This document shows, piece by piece, positions 8,297 through 17,426 of a stretch of 64,000 bases of DNA. Position 1 is the first letter of the stretch, and every line of letters begins with the position of its first letter. Below the pieces are notes generated by a model. The model saw only the letters and a program-made list of their open reading frames with translations. It had not been told where the DNA came from and did no database searches. The position numbers and the translations under genes are program-made. This stretch comes from Aquabacterium sp963511655. Lineage in GTDB: Bacteria; Pseudomonadota; Gammaproteobacteria; Burkholderiales; Burkholderiaceae_C. The stretch covers positions 145,000 through 208,999 of the forward strand of contig CAUPJV010000001.1 in NCBI GenBank assembly GCA_963511655.1, given 5' to 3'.

Positions 8297-10918
8297 ATGA
8301 GCCAAGCCACCGTTTCCCCCCAGGCCGTGACTGTGTCTGCCTGGCGCTGGGCGCTGATCCAGACCCGCCGAGACCTGCGCGCCGGCAGCATGCGTTTCCT
8401 GCTCCTGTCCGTGGTGCTGGCCGTGGCGGCGCTGACGGCCGTGGCCTTCTTTGCCGACCGCATCGAGCGCGGCCTCAGCCGAGACGCAGCTCAGTTGCTG
8501 GGCGGGGACGCCGTCGTCGTCGGTGACCAGCCCGTGCCGCCCGAGTTCGCCCAGCGAGCCCAGGCCCTGGGCCTGCGCGTGGCGCGCACCGCGGTCTTCC
8601 CGAGCATGGCCCGGGCGCTCGACGAGCAGGGCGGTGAAGCGCGGCTGGCCGCCATCAAGGCCGTCAGCGATCAACACCCCTTGCGAGGCCGCCTCACACT
8701 GGGTCGGCTGATGCCCGATGGGCAGGTCGAAGCCGGGGAGCTGGCACCGGCGGGTGGCCCCCCGTCTGGCCAGGCCTGGGTCGACCCGGGCTTGCTGCTC
8801 GGGCTGAACCTGAGCGTGGGTGACACCATCTGGCTGGGTGAGGCGCGCTTTCGGATCGCCGCCGTCATCCACAGCGAGCCGGACCGCGGCGGCGGCTTCA
8901 TGAACTTCTCCCCGCGGGTGCTGATCCGCGAGTCGGACCTGGCCGCCACGCAGCTGGTGCAGCCCGCCAGCCGCGTGACCTACCGCGTGATGGTCGCGGG
9001 CGCGGCGCGGGGCTCCGATGCAGCCTCCCCGACTGCGACGGCCGCCCCCGTGCCCGCCTCCGAGACCCAGGCCGTCCAGCGCTTCGTCAACGAAAGCCAG
9101 GCGCGCACCGAAGACCTGCGCGGCCTGCGGGTCGAGACCCTGGAGCAAGGCCGCCCCGAGATGCGCGCCACCCTCGACCGCGCTGGCCTCTTCCTGCGCC
9201 TGGTGGCGCTGCTTGCGGCGTTGTTGTCTGCCGTGGCCGTGGCGCTGGTGGCGCGTGATTTCGCCCAGCGCCGCCTGGACGACTGCGCCCTCATGCGCGT
9301 GCTGGGTGTGCCCCAACGCACCATGGCCTGGGCCTACGGCCTGCAATTCCTGATGGTCGGCCTGCTCGCCAGTTTGCTGGGCCTCCTGCTGGGCTGGGCC
9401 TTCCACCTCGTCTTTGTTCACCTGCTGGCCGACCTGGTCAACGTCACCTTGCCAGCGGCTGGGTGGCAGCCCATTTTGCTGGGCGTGGGCGTGGGCGTGC
9501 TGCTCACGCTGGGCTTCGGCCTGCCGCCCGTGCTGCAACTGGCGCGCGTGCCGCCTTTGCGGGTCTTGCGCCGCGACCTCGGCGGGCTCAGGCCCCTGTC
9601 GGTCGGCATGGCGGCGTTCGGTGGCCTGGCCCTGTTCGGGCTGTTGATGGCCGTCGCGCGGGACCTGAAGATGGGCGGCATCGCCCTGGGTGGTTTCCTG
9701 GGTGCGATGCTGACGTTCGCGCTGCTGGGCTGGCTGGCCGTGCTCGCCTTGCGCAGCCTGGCGCAGCGCCTCGCCGGGCGCATGCCGAGCTGGTGGACTC
9801 TGGCCACGCGCCAGCTGACCGCGCAGCCGGGGCACACCATCGTGCAGGTGTGTGCCTTGGGTGTCGGCCTGCTGGCGCTGATGCTGCTGGTGCTCATCCG
9901 CACCGACCTGGTCGCCAGCTGGCGAGCCGCCACGCCACCCGACGCCCCGAACCGCTTCGTCATCAACATCCAGCCCGACCAGGTCCAGGCCTTTCAGCAG
10001 GCCCTGGTGGGCGCGGGTGTCTCCGACTTCGATTGGTATCCGATGGCCCGCGGCCGACTCGTCGCCATCAACGGACAAGCGGTGCGCCCCAAGGATCACC
10101 CGGACGAACGCGCCCAACGCCTGCTCGACCGCGAGTTCAACCTCAGCCACGCCGCCGCCGCGCCCGCGCACAACGAGGTCGTCGCCGGGCGCTACACCCC
10201 CGAGGAGCCCGATGCCTTCAGCGTCGAAGAGGGCCTGGCCCACACGCTCAAGCTCAAGTTGGGTGACCGCCTGCGCTTCGACATGGCCGGCCACATCGAG
10301 GAGCGCCGCATCACCAGCCTGCGCAAGGTGGACTGGTCGTCCATGCGCGTGAATTTCTTCGTCATGGCGCCTTCGGCCGAGGCACCGGACTGGCCCGCCA
10401 CCTACATCACGTCGTTTCGCATGCCGCCCGGAGCCAAGCTCGACCGCGAACTGGTGCAGGCCTTTCCGAACGTGACGGTGGTGGACGTCTCAGCCACCGT
10501 GCAGCAGGTTCAGTCGGTGCTCACCCAGGTGATCGCGGCCGTCGAGTTCCTGTTCGTGTTCACGCTGGCCGCCGGCCTGATCGTGCTGATGGCCGGACTC
10601 ATGACGTCGCGTGAGCGGCGCGCGCGCGAGTGGGCGGTGCTTCGCTCGTTGGGCGCCACCCGCACGCTGCTGTCGCGGGTGCAGCGCATGGAGCTCATCG
10701 GCTTGGGCGCGCTGGCCGGGGCCTTGGCGGCGGCCGCGGCGCTCGCCATCGGCTGGGCCTTGGCGGCCAAGGTGTTTGAGTTCGCCTGGACGGCACCGTG
10801 GTGGTGGCCGCTGCTGGGCGCCATCGTGGGCGCCTTGCTGGCGTGGCTGGCAGGCTGGTGGAGCCTGCGGGGCGTGTTGCAGCGCCCCGTCTCGATCACC
10901 CTGCGTCAGGCGGACTGA
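8297..10918 (+). CDS. YbbP-type ABC transporter permease (FtsX family)
   Basis: Large inner-membrane permease of 873 residues. The N-terminal membrane segment (about 33-52, FLLLSVVLAVAALTAVAFF) is followed by a periplasmic MacB-like domain to about 290. Then comes an FtsX domain (about 295-375), a central pair of membrane segments with an arginine-rich RVPPLRVLRRDL loop, a second periplasmic domain (about 550-740) and a C-terminal FtsX domain (about 750-865). This duplicated layout is that of E. coli YbbP, whose role is not firmly established; it is normally paired with the ATPase YbbA. No ATPase gene lies on either side here, so the partner must be elsewhere. Start at 8297 follows the adenine deaminase stop by 50 bases. 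Confidence 0.9.
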   Translation: MSQATVSPQAVTVSAWRWALIQTRRDLRAGSMRFLLLSVVLAVAALTAVAFFADRIERGLSRDAAQLLGGDAVVVGDQPVPPEFAQRAQALGLRVARTAVFPSMARALDEQGGEARLAAIKAVSDQHPLRGRLTLGRLMPDGQVEAGELAPAGGPPSGQAWVDPGLLLGLNLSVGDTIWLGEARFRIAAVIHSEPDRGGGFMNFSPRVLIRESDLAATQLVQPASRVTYRVMVAGAARGSDAASPTATAAPVPASETQAVQRFVNESQARTEDLRGLRVETLEQGRPEMRATLDRAGLFLRLVALLAALLSAVAVALVARDFAQRRLDDCALMRVLGVPQRTMAWAYGLQFLMVGLLASLLGLLLGWAFHLVFVHLLADLVNVTLPAAGWQPILLGVGVGVLLTLGFGLPPVLQLARVPPLRVLRRDLGGLRPLSVGMAAFGGLALFGLLMAVARDLKMGGIALGGFLGAMLTFALLGWLAVLALRSLAQRLAGRMPSWWTLATRQLTAQPGHTIVQVCALGVGLLALMLLVLIRTDLVASWRAATPPDAPNRFVINIQPDQVQAFQQALVGAGVSDFDWYPMARGRLVAINGQAVRPKDHPDERAQRLLDREFNLSHAAAAPAHNEVVAGRYTPEEPDAFSVEEGLAHTLKLKLGDRLRFDMAGHIEERRITSLRKVDWSSMRVNFFVMAPSAEAPDWPATYITSFRMPPGAKLDRELVQAFPNVTVVDVSATVQQVQSVLTQVIAAVEFLFVFTLAAGLIVLMAGLMTSRERRAREWAVLRSLGATRTLLSRVQRMELIGLGALAGALAAAAALAIGWALAAKVFEFAWTAPWWWPLLGAIVGALLAWLAGWWSLRGVLQRPVSITLRQAD

Positions 10919-10945
10919 ACGCCTGCTCAGGGAGTGAGCGAAGGC

Positions 10946-11536
10946 TCAGTTCGTGGTCAGGCTGTTGATGAGGCCCATCTCGGCGCTGCCCATCAGGGAC
11001 TCGATGTCCATCAGGATCAGCAGGCGGTCGCTGACGTTGGCGATGCCGGTGATGTAGGTCGTGTCCACGATCGAGGCGCTCATCTCCGGTGCGGGCTGGA
11101 TCACCTGCTCGGAGAGTTGCATCACGTCGCTGACCGAGTCCACCACGGCGCCCACCACGCGGCCCTTGACGTTGAGCACGATCACCACCGTGAAGCTGTT
11201 GATGTCGCTCTGTCCGTCGTCGTTGACGCAGTTGAACTTCACGCGCAGGTCGACGATGGGCACGATCACGCCACGCAGGTTGACCACGCCTTTGAGGTAG
11301 GCCGGCGAGTTCGCGATCTTGGTCGGCGGCTCGTAGGAGCGGATCTCCTGCACTTTCAGGATGTCGATGCCGTACTCTTCCGAACCCAGGCGAAACGTGA
11401 GGTATTCACGCCCGGCGGGGACGTGGCGAACCTGGCGCGTGGTGGTCTGACGCATGCCGAAGCCGGATGAGGGCGCGGCGCCATCGGTGCGGGCGGGCGT
11501 GGCGGTCTGGGGGGCGACTGCGTGCAGGGTTTCCAT
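10946..11536 (-). CDS. cheW: Chemotaxis coupling protein CheW
   Basis: Scaffold that links chemoreceptors to the kinase CheA. The 196-residue protein has a non-conserved N-terminal extension of about 45 residues, then the CheW fold: YLTFRLGSEEYGIDILKVQEIRSYEP, SPAYLKGVVNLRGVIVPIVDLR and VVGAVVDSVSDVM. The ATG at 11536 is chosen because AGAGG sits just upstream; an earlier in-frame start at 11566 lacks one. Two genes upstream on the same strand is a chemoreceptor (12411-13967), which supports a shared signalling role. CheA and CheY are not in the window. Confidence 0.95.
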   Translation of the reverse strand: METLHAVAPQTATPARTDGAAPSSGFGMRQTTTRQVRHVPAGREYLTFRLGSEEYGIDILKVQEIRSYEPPTKIANSPAYLKGVVNLRGVIVPIVDLRVKFNCVNDDGQSDINSFTVVIVLNVKGRVVGAVVDSVSDVMQLSEQVIQPAPEMSASIVDTTYITGIANVSDRLLILMDIESLMGSAEMGLINSLTTN

Positions 11537-11654
11537 GTCGGTCCTCTGGAGGTCCTCGTGCGCCAAGCGGGGCGCACTCCGGTGGGTGGTTGTCTTACGG
11601 GTTATCGGACCCCGAGCTGGAAACTGAAGCGCGGTTTGTGCAGGGTGGCTGCGC

Positions 11655-12392
11655 TCAGAAGCGGATGCCGTACCAGCCGATGCCGATGCCCCAGCTGCCC
11701 GTGTCGGCCCGGCTGCCCATGCGGGATGCGGTCAGGTCCAGGCCCAGCGTGTCGGGGATGAGCCAGTGGCGCAGGCTCAGGCTCTTCTGGGCTGCGGTCT
11801 GCAGGTCGCCCAGCACCTCCACGCCCAGCTGCCAGCGCGGGTGGGGGCGCCACACCAGCGCCGCGCCGTAAGCGGTGTCGGCGCCTTGCTGGTCGATGCG
11901 GTGGATGTGGCCGGCGTTGAGGTGCAGATCCCACTTGTCGTGCAGCGGCACGGACGCCAGCAGCAGGGCGGTCGACTGGCCCGCGCCCCAGTTGCGCGAG
12001 CCGGGCTCCTTCTGGGACGTCACCCCCAGTTTCAGGCCGAACTGCACCGCATCGAGCCGGGCCCAGGCCGGCACCCACTTGAGTGCCAGGCCCCGGCCTT
12101 GCGCCTGCTCGTCCCGCGGTGCCGACCACACCCCCTCGACGCCCAGCTCCACGCCTGGCACCACGCCGCACGCGGGCGCGAGGTGTTGGTGGTGGGCGTC
12201 GCGCTCCTGGTCGCGCCAGGCTTCGACCTGGCAGGTGCCGGGCTCGTTGACCCCGGCGTCGTCGGTGGTCAGCGGCCGGGCGCCGAGGGCCGCGCCCGGC
12301 GCGCTCAAGGCGATGCCCAGCACCAAGGCGAGCAGCGGGCTGACGGGGGAGGGCCGCGCGGGGGCGGGCAGGTGCGTCTGGTTGTGTGGCAT
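11655..12392 (-). CDS. Exported protein, probable small outer-membrane beta-barrel
   Basis: Function not known. The 245-residue protein has an N-terminal signal-like segment (about 18-38, LLALVLGIALSAPGAALGA). The mature start RPLTTDDAGVNEPGTCQVE is typical of proteobacterial barrel or porin-like proteins I have seen annotated as hypothetical. The rest alternates aromatic and polar residues in short strands and ends in GWYGIRF, a terminal phenylalanine compatible with Bam-dependent outer-membrane insertion. It sits between a chemoreceptor and CheW on the same strand, so a sensory link is possible but unproven. Confidence 0.65.
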   Translation of the reverse strand: MPHNQTHLPAPARPSPVSPLLALVLGIALSAPGAALGARPLTTDDAGVNEPGTCQVEAWRDQERDAHHQHLAPACGVVPGVELGVEGVWSAPRDEQAQGRGLALKWVPAWARLDAVQFGLKLGVTSQKEPGSRNWGAGQSTALLLASVPLHDKWDLHLNAGHIHRIDQQGADTAYGAALVWRPHPRWQLGVEVLGDLQTAAQKSLSLRHWLIPDTLGLDLTASRMGSRADTGSWGIGIGWYGIRF

Positions 12393-12410
12393 GTCGCGCT
12401 CCGGTGTGGC

Positions 12411-13967
12411 TCAGACCTGGAAGGCCGAAACGGTTTGCTTGAGCCGATCGGCCTGCTCGTGCAAGCTCGACGAGGCCGCTGCGGACTGCTCGACCAGCGC
12501 GGCGTTTTGCTGCGTCATCTGATCAAGCGAGCTGACCGATTGGTTGACCTGTCCGATGCCTTCGCTCTGCCCGGACGCGGTCACGCTGATCTCACCGATG
12601 ATGTCGCGCACCCGCTGGACGCTGGAGATGATCTCCTCCATCGCGACGCCCGCGTCTTGCACCAGGCGGGTGCCGGATTGGATGGTTTCACCTGACGCCT
12701 GGATCAGCTGCTTGATTTCCTGCGCGGCGCTGGCGCTGCGCTGCGCCAGGCTGCGCACCTCGCCAGCCACGACAGCGAAGCCGCGGCCCTGCTCACCGGC
12801 GCGGGCGGCTTCCACAGCGGCATTGAGCGCCAGGATGTTGGTCTGAAAAGCAATGCCATCGATCACGCCGATGATGTCGTGGATGCGGTGGCTCGTCTGG
12901 CTGATGGCGCCCATGTTGGCCACCACCCCGGAGACGATGCCGTTGCCGCGCTGCGCGGCCTCGGTGGCCTGCTTGGCCATCCCGTTGGCCATCGAGGCGG
13001 CCTCGGAGCTTTGCTGCACCGTCTGCGTGAGCTGGTCCATGTTGCTGGCGGCCTCCTGCAAGCTGGAGGCGGTGCTCTCGGTGCGACTCGACAGGTCCAT
13101 GTTGCCTGTGGCGATCTGCCCCGAGGCCACCGAAATCGCCTCCGCGGAGGTGCGCACCTCGGTGACCAGCGCCATCAGGCCGTCCTGCATCTGGGCCAGC
13201 GCCCGCAGCAGCGTGGCGGCTTCGTCTTCGCCTTGCGCCTCGATGCGGTTGTGCAGTTTGCCCTGCGCAATGGCCAGCGCCACCTCCCGCGCCTGCTCCA
13301 GCGGGTCGCAGATCGAGCGCTGGTTGAGCACCGTCAGCGGGCCCACCACCAGCACGGAGAAAACCAGCGCGGCCACGAACCACGACAGCGTCTGCCGCAC
13401 GTTGTCTTCCTGGGCCTGAGTCGACTCACGCGCCTCCGCTTCCATGACCTTGTCGATGGCATCGAGCACCGGATCCAGCTCTCGCAGCTGGCTCAAGGCG
13501 GGCTTGATCAGGGCAGCCGCGTCGTCGGCGCTGATGCTGCCGGACTGAACCGCCTGCAGGGAAGGGGCCATCGCTGCGCGGTGTGCCTCCACCAGCTTGA
13601 TCATGTCCCGCGCCAGTGGGTTGTCTTCGTCCTCCTCGCCCTGGAGCATGTCCTTGGCCAGGGCTTCGAGGGTGTCGGTGCCCTGGCGCCAGCGCACGGA
13701 AACGGCCTTGAGCTCCATCGGCTCGGCCGCGTGCAGGGCGATGTGCGTGACATTCAACTGGGTGCCGACGGCGGCTTGCCGCATCAGCGACAAGGCCCTC
13801 ATCTCGGAGAAGGCGTGATCCGCGTGGTGCTGGGATTCGCTCTGGTTGTGCTTGAGGCCGTACAGCCCCACGCCCCCCACGAGCACCAGCAGCGTGAACA
13901 CCACGCCGATGGCGCCATGCATGCGCAGGCGAATGCTGAATCGCCGCATCAGGTCAGTCGGTTTCAT
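12411..13967 (-). CDS. Methyl-accepting chemotaxis protein
   Basis: Transmembrane chemoreceptor of 518 residues. Membrane segment 1 (about 17-38) precedes a helical periplasmic ligand-binding region (about 40-190) of the four-helix-bundle type. Membrane segment 2 (about 195-215) leads into a HAMP region and a long signalling coiled coil. The tip motif IDGIAFQTNILALNAAVE followed by GEQGRGFAVVAGEVR is the CheA/CheW contact and is intact. There is no C-terminal NWETF-type pentapeptide for CheR tethering. The ATG at 13967 has GGAGC seven bases upstream and is preferred to an earlier frame start at 13985. The ligand is not predictable. Confidence 0.95.
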   Translation of the reverse strand: MKPTDLMRRFSIRLRMHGAIGVVFTLLVLVGGVGLYGLKHNQSESQHHADHAFSEMRALSLMRQAAVGTQLNVTHIALHAAEPMELKAVSVRWRQGTDTLEALAKDMLQGEEDEDNPLARDMIKLVEAHRAAMAPSLQAVQSGSISADDAAALIKPALSQLRELDPVLDAIDKVMEAEARESTQAQEDNVRQTLSWFVAALVFSVLVVGPLTVLNQRSICDPLEQAREVALAIAQGKLHNRIEAQGEDEAATLLRALAQMQDGLMALVTEVRTSAEAISVASGQIATGNMDLSSRTESTASSLQEAASNMDQLTQTVQQSSEAASMANGMAKQATEAAQRGNGIVSGVVANMGAISQTSHRIHDIIGVIDGIAFQTNILALNAAVEAARAGEQGRGFAVVAGEVRSLAQRSASAAQEIKQLIQASGETIQSGTRLVQDAGVAMEEIISSVQRVRDIIGEISVTASGQSEGIGQVNQSVSSLDQMTQQNAALVEQSAAASSSLHEQADRLKQTVSAFQV

Positions 13968-14101
13968 GTGATCGCTCCAAGCCAAAGGCCCATGGACGTC
14001 ACCCGACAGTCAACCCCCCCTGCCTGCAACGCCTTGTGTTAGCCATTTCGGATGAAACGGAGGCGGAATTGAGGCAAATCGACGACAGCGATCTGTGAAG
14101 A

Positions 14102-14123
14102 AATCGACCTTCCCAGGTCGATT
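14102..14123 (-). terminator. Intrinsic terminator of ychF
   Basis: Perfect 9-base-pair stem, AATCGACCT with AGGTCGATT, around a 4-base loop. On the minus strand it is followed by TCTTC, a weak U-rich tail. It lies 46 bases past the ychF stop and before the chemoreceptor gene. A second perfect hairpin (14127-14159) comes first in the transcript. Confidence 0.7.
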
Positions 14124-14126
14124 GGC

Positions 14127-14159
14127 GCCTGCTTGCGCCAGCGGTGGACGCAAGCAGGC
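14127..14159 (-). repeat. Perfect 11-bp inverted repeat in the ychF 3' region
   Basis: GCCTGCTTGCG and CGCAAGCAGGC pair exactly around an 11-base loop, immediately before the terminator hairpin at 14102-14123 in the direction of ychF transcription. No T-tract follows. It may protect the 3' end or help terminate. Confidence 0.65.
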
Positions 14160-14168
14160 TCGCGAGAC

Positions 14169-15263
14169 TCAGACGTTGAACAGGAAGTTCAGCACGTCAC
14201 CGTCCTTGACGACGTATTCCTTGCCTTCGGCGCGCATCTTGCCCGCGTCTTTGGCACCGGCTTCACCCTTGAACTGGACGAAATCGTCGAATGCGATGGT
14301 CTGGGCCCGGATGAAGCCCTTTTCGAAGTCGGTGTGGATCACGCCGGCTGCTTGTGGGGCCGTGTCGCCGACGCGGATGGTCCACGCGCGCACTTCCTTG
14401 ACGCCTGCGGTGAAGTAGGTTTGCAGGCCCAGGAGCTTGAAGGCCGCGCGGATCAGGCGGTTGAGGCCCGGCTCGCTTTGGCCCATCTCGGCCAGGAACA
14501 TCGTGCGGTCTTCGTCTTCCATCTCCGAGAGCTCGGCTTCGGTCTTGGCGCAGATGGCCACGACTTCACCCTTCTGGGCCGCAGCGTACTCGCGCAGGCG
14601 CTCCAGCAGCGGGTTGTTGTCGAAGCCGGTCTCAGAGACGTTGCCCACGAACATGGCCGGCTTGGCCGTGATCAGGCACAGCGGCTTGAGGATGGCCTGC
14701 TCTTCCTTGCTGAAGTCGATGGAGCGCACCGGTTTGGCCTCGTCCAGCGCAGCCTGGCACCGCTCCAGCACCTTGACCAGCGCCGCGGCTTCCTTGTCGT
14801 TGCCCGAGCGGGCCGCCTTGTTGTAGCGGTGCAGGCTCTTTTCGACCGTGCCCAGGTCGGCCAGGCACAGCTCGGTCTGGATGACCTCGATGTCGGCGAT
14901 CGGGTCAACCCGCCCGGAGACGTGGATCACGTTGTCGTCTTCGAAGCAGCGCACCACGTTGACGATGGCGTCGGTCTCGCGGATGTGACTGAGGAACTGG
15001 TTGCCCAGACCTTCGCCTTTGGAGGCGCCCGCCACCAGGCCGGCGATGTCCACGAACTCGACGATGGCCGGCAGGATGCGCTCAGGCTGAACGATTTCGG
15101 CCAGGGACTGCAGGCGCGGGTCCGGCACCTCCACCACGCCCACGTTGGGCTCGATGGTGCAGAAGGGGTAGTTCTCGGCCGCGATGCCGGCCTTGGTCAG
15201 GGCGTTGAAGAGGGTGGACTTGCCGACGTTGGGCAGACCCACGATGCCGCACTTGAGGCTCAT
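14169..15263 (-). CDS. ychF: Redox-regulated ATPase YchF (Obg family)
   Basis: Ribosome-associated P-loop ATPase involved in stress and translation control. The 364-residue protein shows GLPNVGKSTLFNALT (Walker A, near 8-22), the non-canonical NKxD-type region giving ATP preference, IEPNVGVVEVPD, DIAGLVAGASKGEGLGN (G3) and a C-terminal TGS-like domain ending FNV. Start at 15263 places MSLKCGIVGLP at the N terminus, the family standard; an upstream frame start at 15317 adds unconserved residues. It is encoded alone and ends at a double hairpin. Confidence 0.97.
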   Translation of the reverse strand: MSLKCGIVGLPNVGKSTLFNALTKAGIAAENYPFCTIEPNVGVVEVPDPRLQSLAEIVQPERILPAIVEFVDIAGLVAGASKGEGLGNQFLSHIRETDAIVNVVRCFEDDNVIHVSGRVDPIADIEVIQTELCLADLGTVEKSLHRYNKAARSGNDKEAAALVKVLERCQAALDEAKPVRSIDFSKEEQAILKPLCLITAKPAMFVGNVSETGFDNNPLLERLREYAAAQKGEVVAICAKTEAELSEMEDEDRTMFLAEMGQSEPGLNRLIRAAFKLLGLQTYFTAGVKEVRAWTIRVGDTAPQAAGVIHTDFEKGFIRAQTIAFDDFVQFKGEAGAKDAGKMRAEGKEYVVKDGDVLNFLFNV

Positions 15264-15440
15264 GGTGTTCCTGACAGAGGAGGGGGGTGAAAGTGAAAAC
15301 GGGTGGCGCCGGGGCATTCAGCTCGACGCGATGGGTGACATTTTACGCGGGCGGGGCCGCCTTGCCCGGCTGGCGCGGGCCCTTGGGGTAGATTAGCGGG
15401 CGCGGCGGGCCTCGTGGGCCTGGCGCGAGGAAGTTTTCAA

Positions 15441-16610
15441 ATGAACCACCCCAGCGGCAAACGATTCGACGTGTGTGTGAGCGGCTCCGGCGCCGTGGCG
15501 ATGAGCCTGGCGCTGTCGCTCTCGGCCGAGGGCTTCGACGTGGCCTGGGCGCGCGCCGAGGCCTTCACCGCCCCGAACTCCACCGACGTGCGCACCTACG
15601 CCCTCAATGCGCGCGCCATCGCGCTGCTGACGCGGCTGAAGATCTGGCCAGCGCTCCAGGCTCACGCCGCGCCGGTCTTCGACATGCGCATCCGCGGCGA
15701 CGCGGGCGGTGCCTTGCACTTCTCGGCCTGGCAGCAGCGCGTGACCGAGCTCGCCTGGATCGTCGACGCGGGCGCGCTGGAGCGCCTGCTCAGCGACGCC
15801 TTGCGTTTCGCCCCCCGTGTCGAGGTGGTCGCCCCGCTGCAGGGCGGGCAGGCCCCTGTCAACGCCGCGCTGCTGGCCATCTGCGAGGGCAAGTTCTCCG
15901 ACACCCGCCAGAACCTGGGCGTGGCCTTCGAGCGCCATGCCTACGGGCACTGGGGTGTGGCCGCGCGCCTGCGGGCAAGCCGGCCGCACCAAGGTGTGGC
16001 GCGCCAGTGGTTTCGCTCGCCCGACGTCATGGCGTTGCTGCCCTTCAACCAGCCTGACCCCCAAGCTTCTTACGGCCTGGTCTGGTCGCTTCCGCAGGAG
16101 CGAGCCCAGGTCCTCGCCGGCTTGCCCGCCACCGAATTCGAGCTCGCCTTGCGCGAAGCCATCGAGGCCTGTGAGCCCGGTGCGCTCGACCACGTGGGTG
16201 AACTCAGCCTGAGCTCCCCCGTGTCCTCGTGGCCGCTGGCGCTGGCGCAGGCTTCGCGCTGGAGCGGCCCGGGCTGGGTGCTGCTGGGCGACGCCGCCCA
16301 CCAGGTGCACCCGCTGGCCGGGCAGGGCCTCAACCTCGGGCTGGCCGATGTCGACACCCTCGTGGAGGTGCTGAGCGAGTCGCGTCGCCTGGAGCCCTGG
16401 CGCCACGCCGGAGACGAGCGTGTGTTGCAGCGGTACGTGCGTCGCCGGGAATGGCCCACCCGCGCCATGGCCAACCTGACCGATGGCATGCTCCACCTGT
16501 TCGCCGATTCACGCGGCCCCCTCAAGGAGCTGCGCAACGCCGGCATGAGCGTGGTCGAGCGACTGGGGCCCCTCAAGCACTGGCTGGTCGGGCGCGCCCT
16601 GGACGCCTGA
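15441..16610 (+). CDS. FAD-dependent hydroxylase of the UbiH/UbiF/COQ6 family
   Basis: Predicted flavin monooxygenase of ubiquinone ring hydroxylation. The 389-residue protein has an N-terminal FAD-binding strand-turn-helix (DVCVSGSGAVAMSLALSLS, near 10-28) in which the third glycine of the classical motif is replaced by alanine. It also has the family signature GDAAHQVHPLAGQGLNLGL near 280-300, which contains the GD motif and ribityl-binding residues. The ATG at 15441 follows GAGGAAG. Which ring position it hydroxylates cannot be told from sequence alone. dsbC follows after 24 bases, an arrangement familiar in Burkholderiales. Confidence 0.88.
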   Translation: MNHPSGKRFDVCVSGSGAVAMSLALSLSAEGFDVAWARAEAFTAPNSTDVRTYALNARAIALLTRLKIWPALQAHAAPVFDMRIRGDAGGALHFSAWQQRVTELAWIVDAGALERLLSDALRFAPRVEVVAPLQGGQAPVNAALLAICEGKFSDTRQNLGVAFERHAYGHWGVAARLRASRPHQGVARQWFRSPDVMALLPFNQPDPQASYGLVWSLPQERAQVLAGLPATEFELALREAIEACEPGALDHVGELSLSSPVSSWPLALAQASRWSGPGWVLLGDAAHQVHPLAGQGLNLGLADVDTLVEVLSESRRLEPWRHAGDERVLQRYVRRREWPTRAMANLTDGMLHLFADSRGPLKELRNAGMSVVERLGPLKHWLVGRALDA

Positions 16611-16634
16611 GCCCTCATTCTTCAAGGACCTGAG

Positions 16635-17408
16635 ATGATCAAACACAAACGCAGCCTGATGGCCATGGGCCTGGGGCTGGCGGTCGGCCTGCCCCTGAGT
16701 GGCCTGAGCGGCCTCGCGCTGGCCCAGAACCCCGAGCTTCCCGCGGCCCAGCTCGCGGCGCTCAAGCAGAAGCTTGCCCAGCGGCTGCCGCAACTGCCGC
16801 CCATCGACGGTGCCCGTCAAACCTCCATGCCTGGCGTCATCGAGGTGCGCTCGGGCGGCAACATTTTCTACACCGATGCGAACGGCGATCACCTCATCGA
16901 AGGCCAGATGATCGACACGCGCAGCCAGCGCAACCTCACGGAAGAGCGCCTGGAGGTGCTCAACCGAGTCGACTTCGCCACCTTGCCGCTCAACGACGCG
17001 GTGCTCTGGAAGCGTGGCAACGGCAAGCGCCGCATGGTGGTCTTCTCCGACCCCAACTGCGGGTATTGCAAGCGCCTGGAGCGCGACATCCAGAAGCTCA
17101 ACGACGTGAGCGTCTACACGATCATGATCGGCATCCTGGGTGACGACTCGCGCGCCAAGGCCGAGGCCATCTGGTGCGCCAAAGACCGCACCCAGGCCTG
17201 GTTGGGCTGGATGCTCGACGGCGTGCAGCCGCCCAAGGCCCTGGGCCAGTGCGGCTCGCCCCTGCAGCGCAACATGGCGCTGGCGCAGAAGCTGCGCGTC
17301 AACGGCACGCCGGCGATCATTTTTGAGGACGGCACCCGTGCGCCCGGCGCGGTGCCACTGGCCACGCTGGAGCAGCGCCTGGCTCGCGCCACTGGCAAAG
17401 CCGACTGA
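16635..17408 (+). CDS. dsbC: Thiol:disulfide interchange protein, DsbC family
   Basis: Periplasmic disulfide isomerase. The 257-residue precursor has a signal peptide (about 1-31, ending LALAQ), a short N-terminal dimerisation domain (about 60-110, with GGNIFYTDANGDHLIEGQMID) and a thioredoxin-like domain. The catalytic CGYC motif lies in FSDPNCGYCKRLE near 142-145, and the cis-proline loop is NGTPAI near 220. A second cysteine pair (IWCAK, GQCGS) matches the structural disulfide of the family. It is probably co-transcribed with the upstream hydroxylase. Confidence 0.95.
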   Translation: MIKHKRSLMAMGLGLAVGLPLSGLSGLALAQNPELPAAQLAALKQKLAQRLPQLPPIDGARQTSMPGVIEVRSGGNIFYTDANGDHLIEGQMIDTRSQRNLTEERLEVLNRVDFATLPLNDAVLWKRGNGKRRMVVFSDPNCGYCKRLERDIQKLNDVSVYTIMIGILGDDSRAKAEAIWCAKDRTQAWLGWMLDGVQPPKALGQCGSPLQRNMALAQKLRVNGTPAIIFEDGTRAPGAVPLATLEQRLARATGKAD

Positions 17409-17426
17409 GGCTCGGCGACCCGGCGC

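Noticed and set aside
8216..10294. Minus-strand open frame of about 690 codons antisense to the ABC permease
   Set aside because: Gln/His/Arg-rich composition typical of antisense frames in GC-rich genes; the plus frame has FtsX domains and membrane segments.
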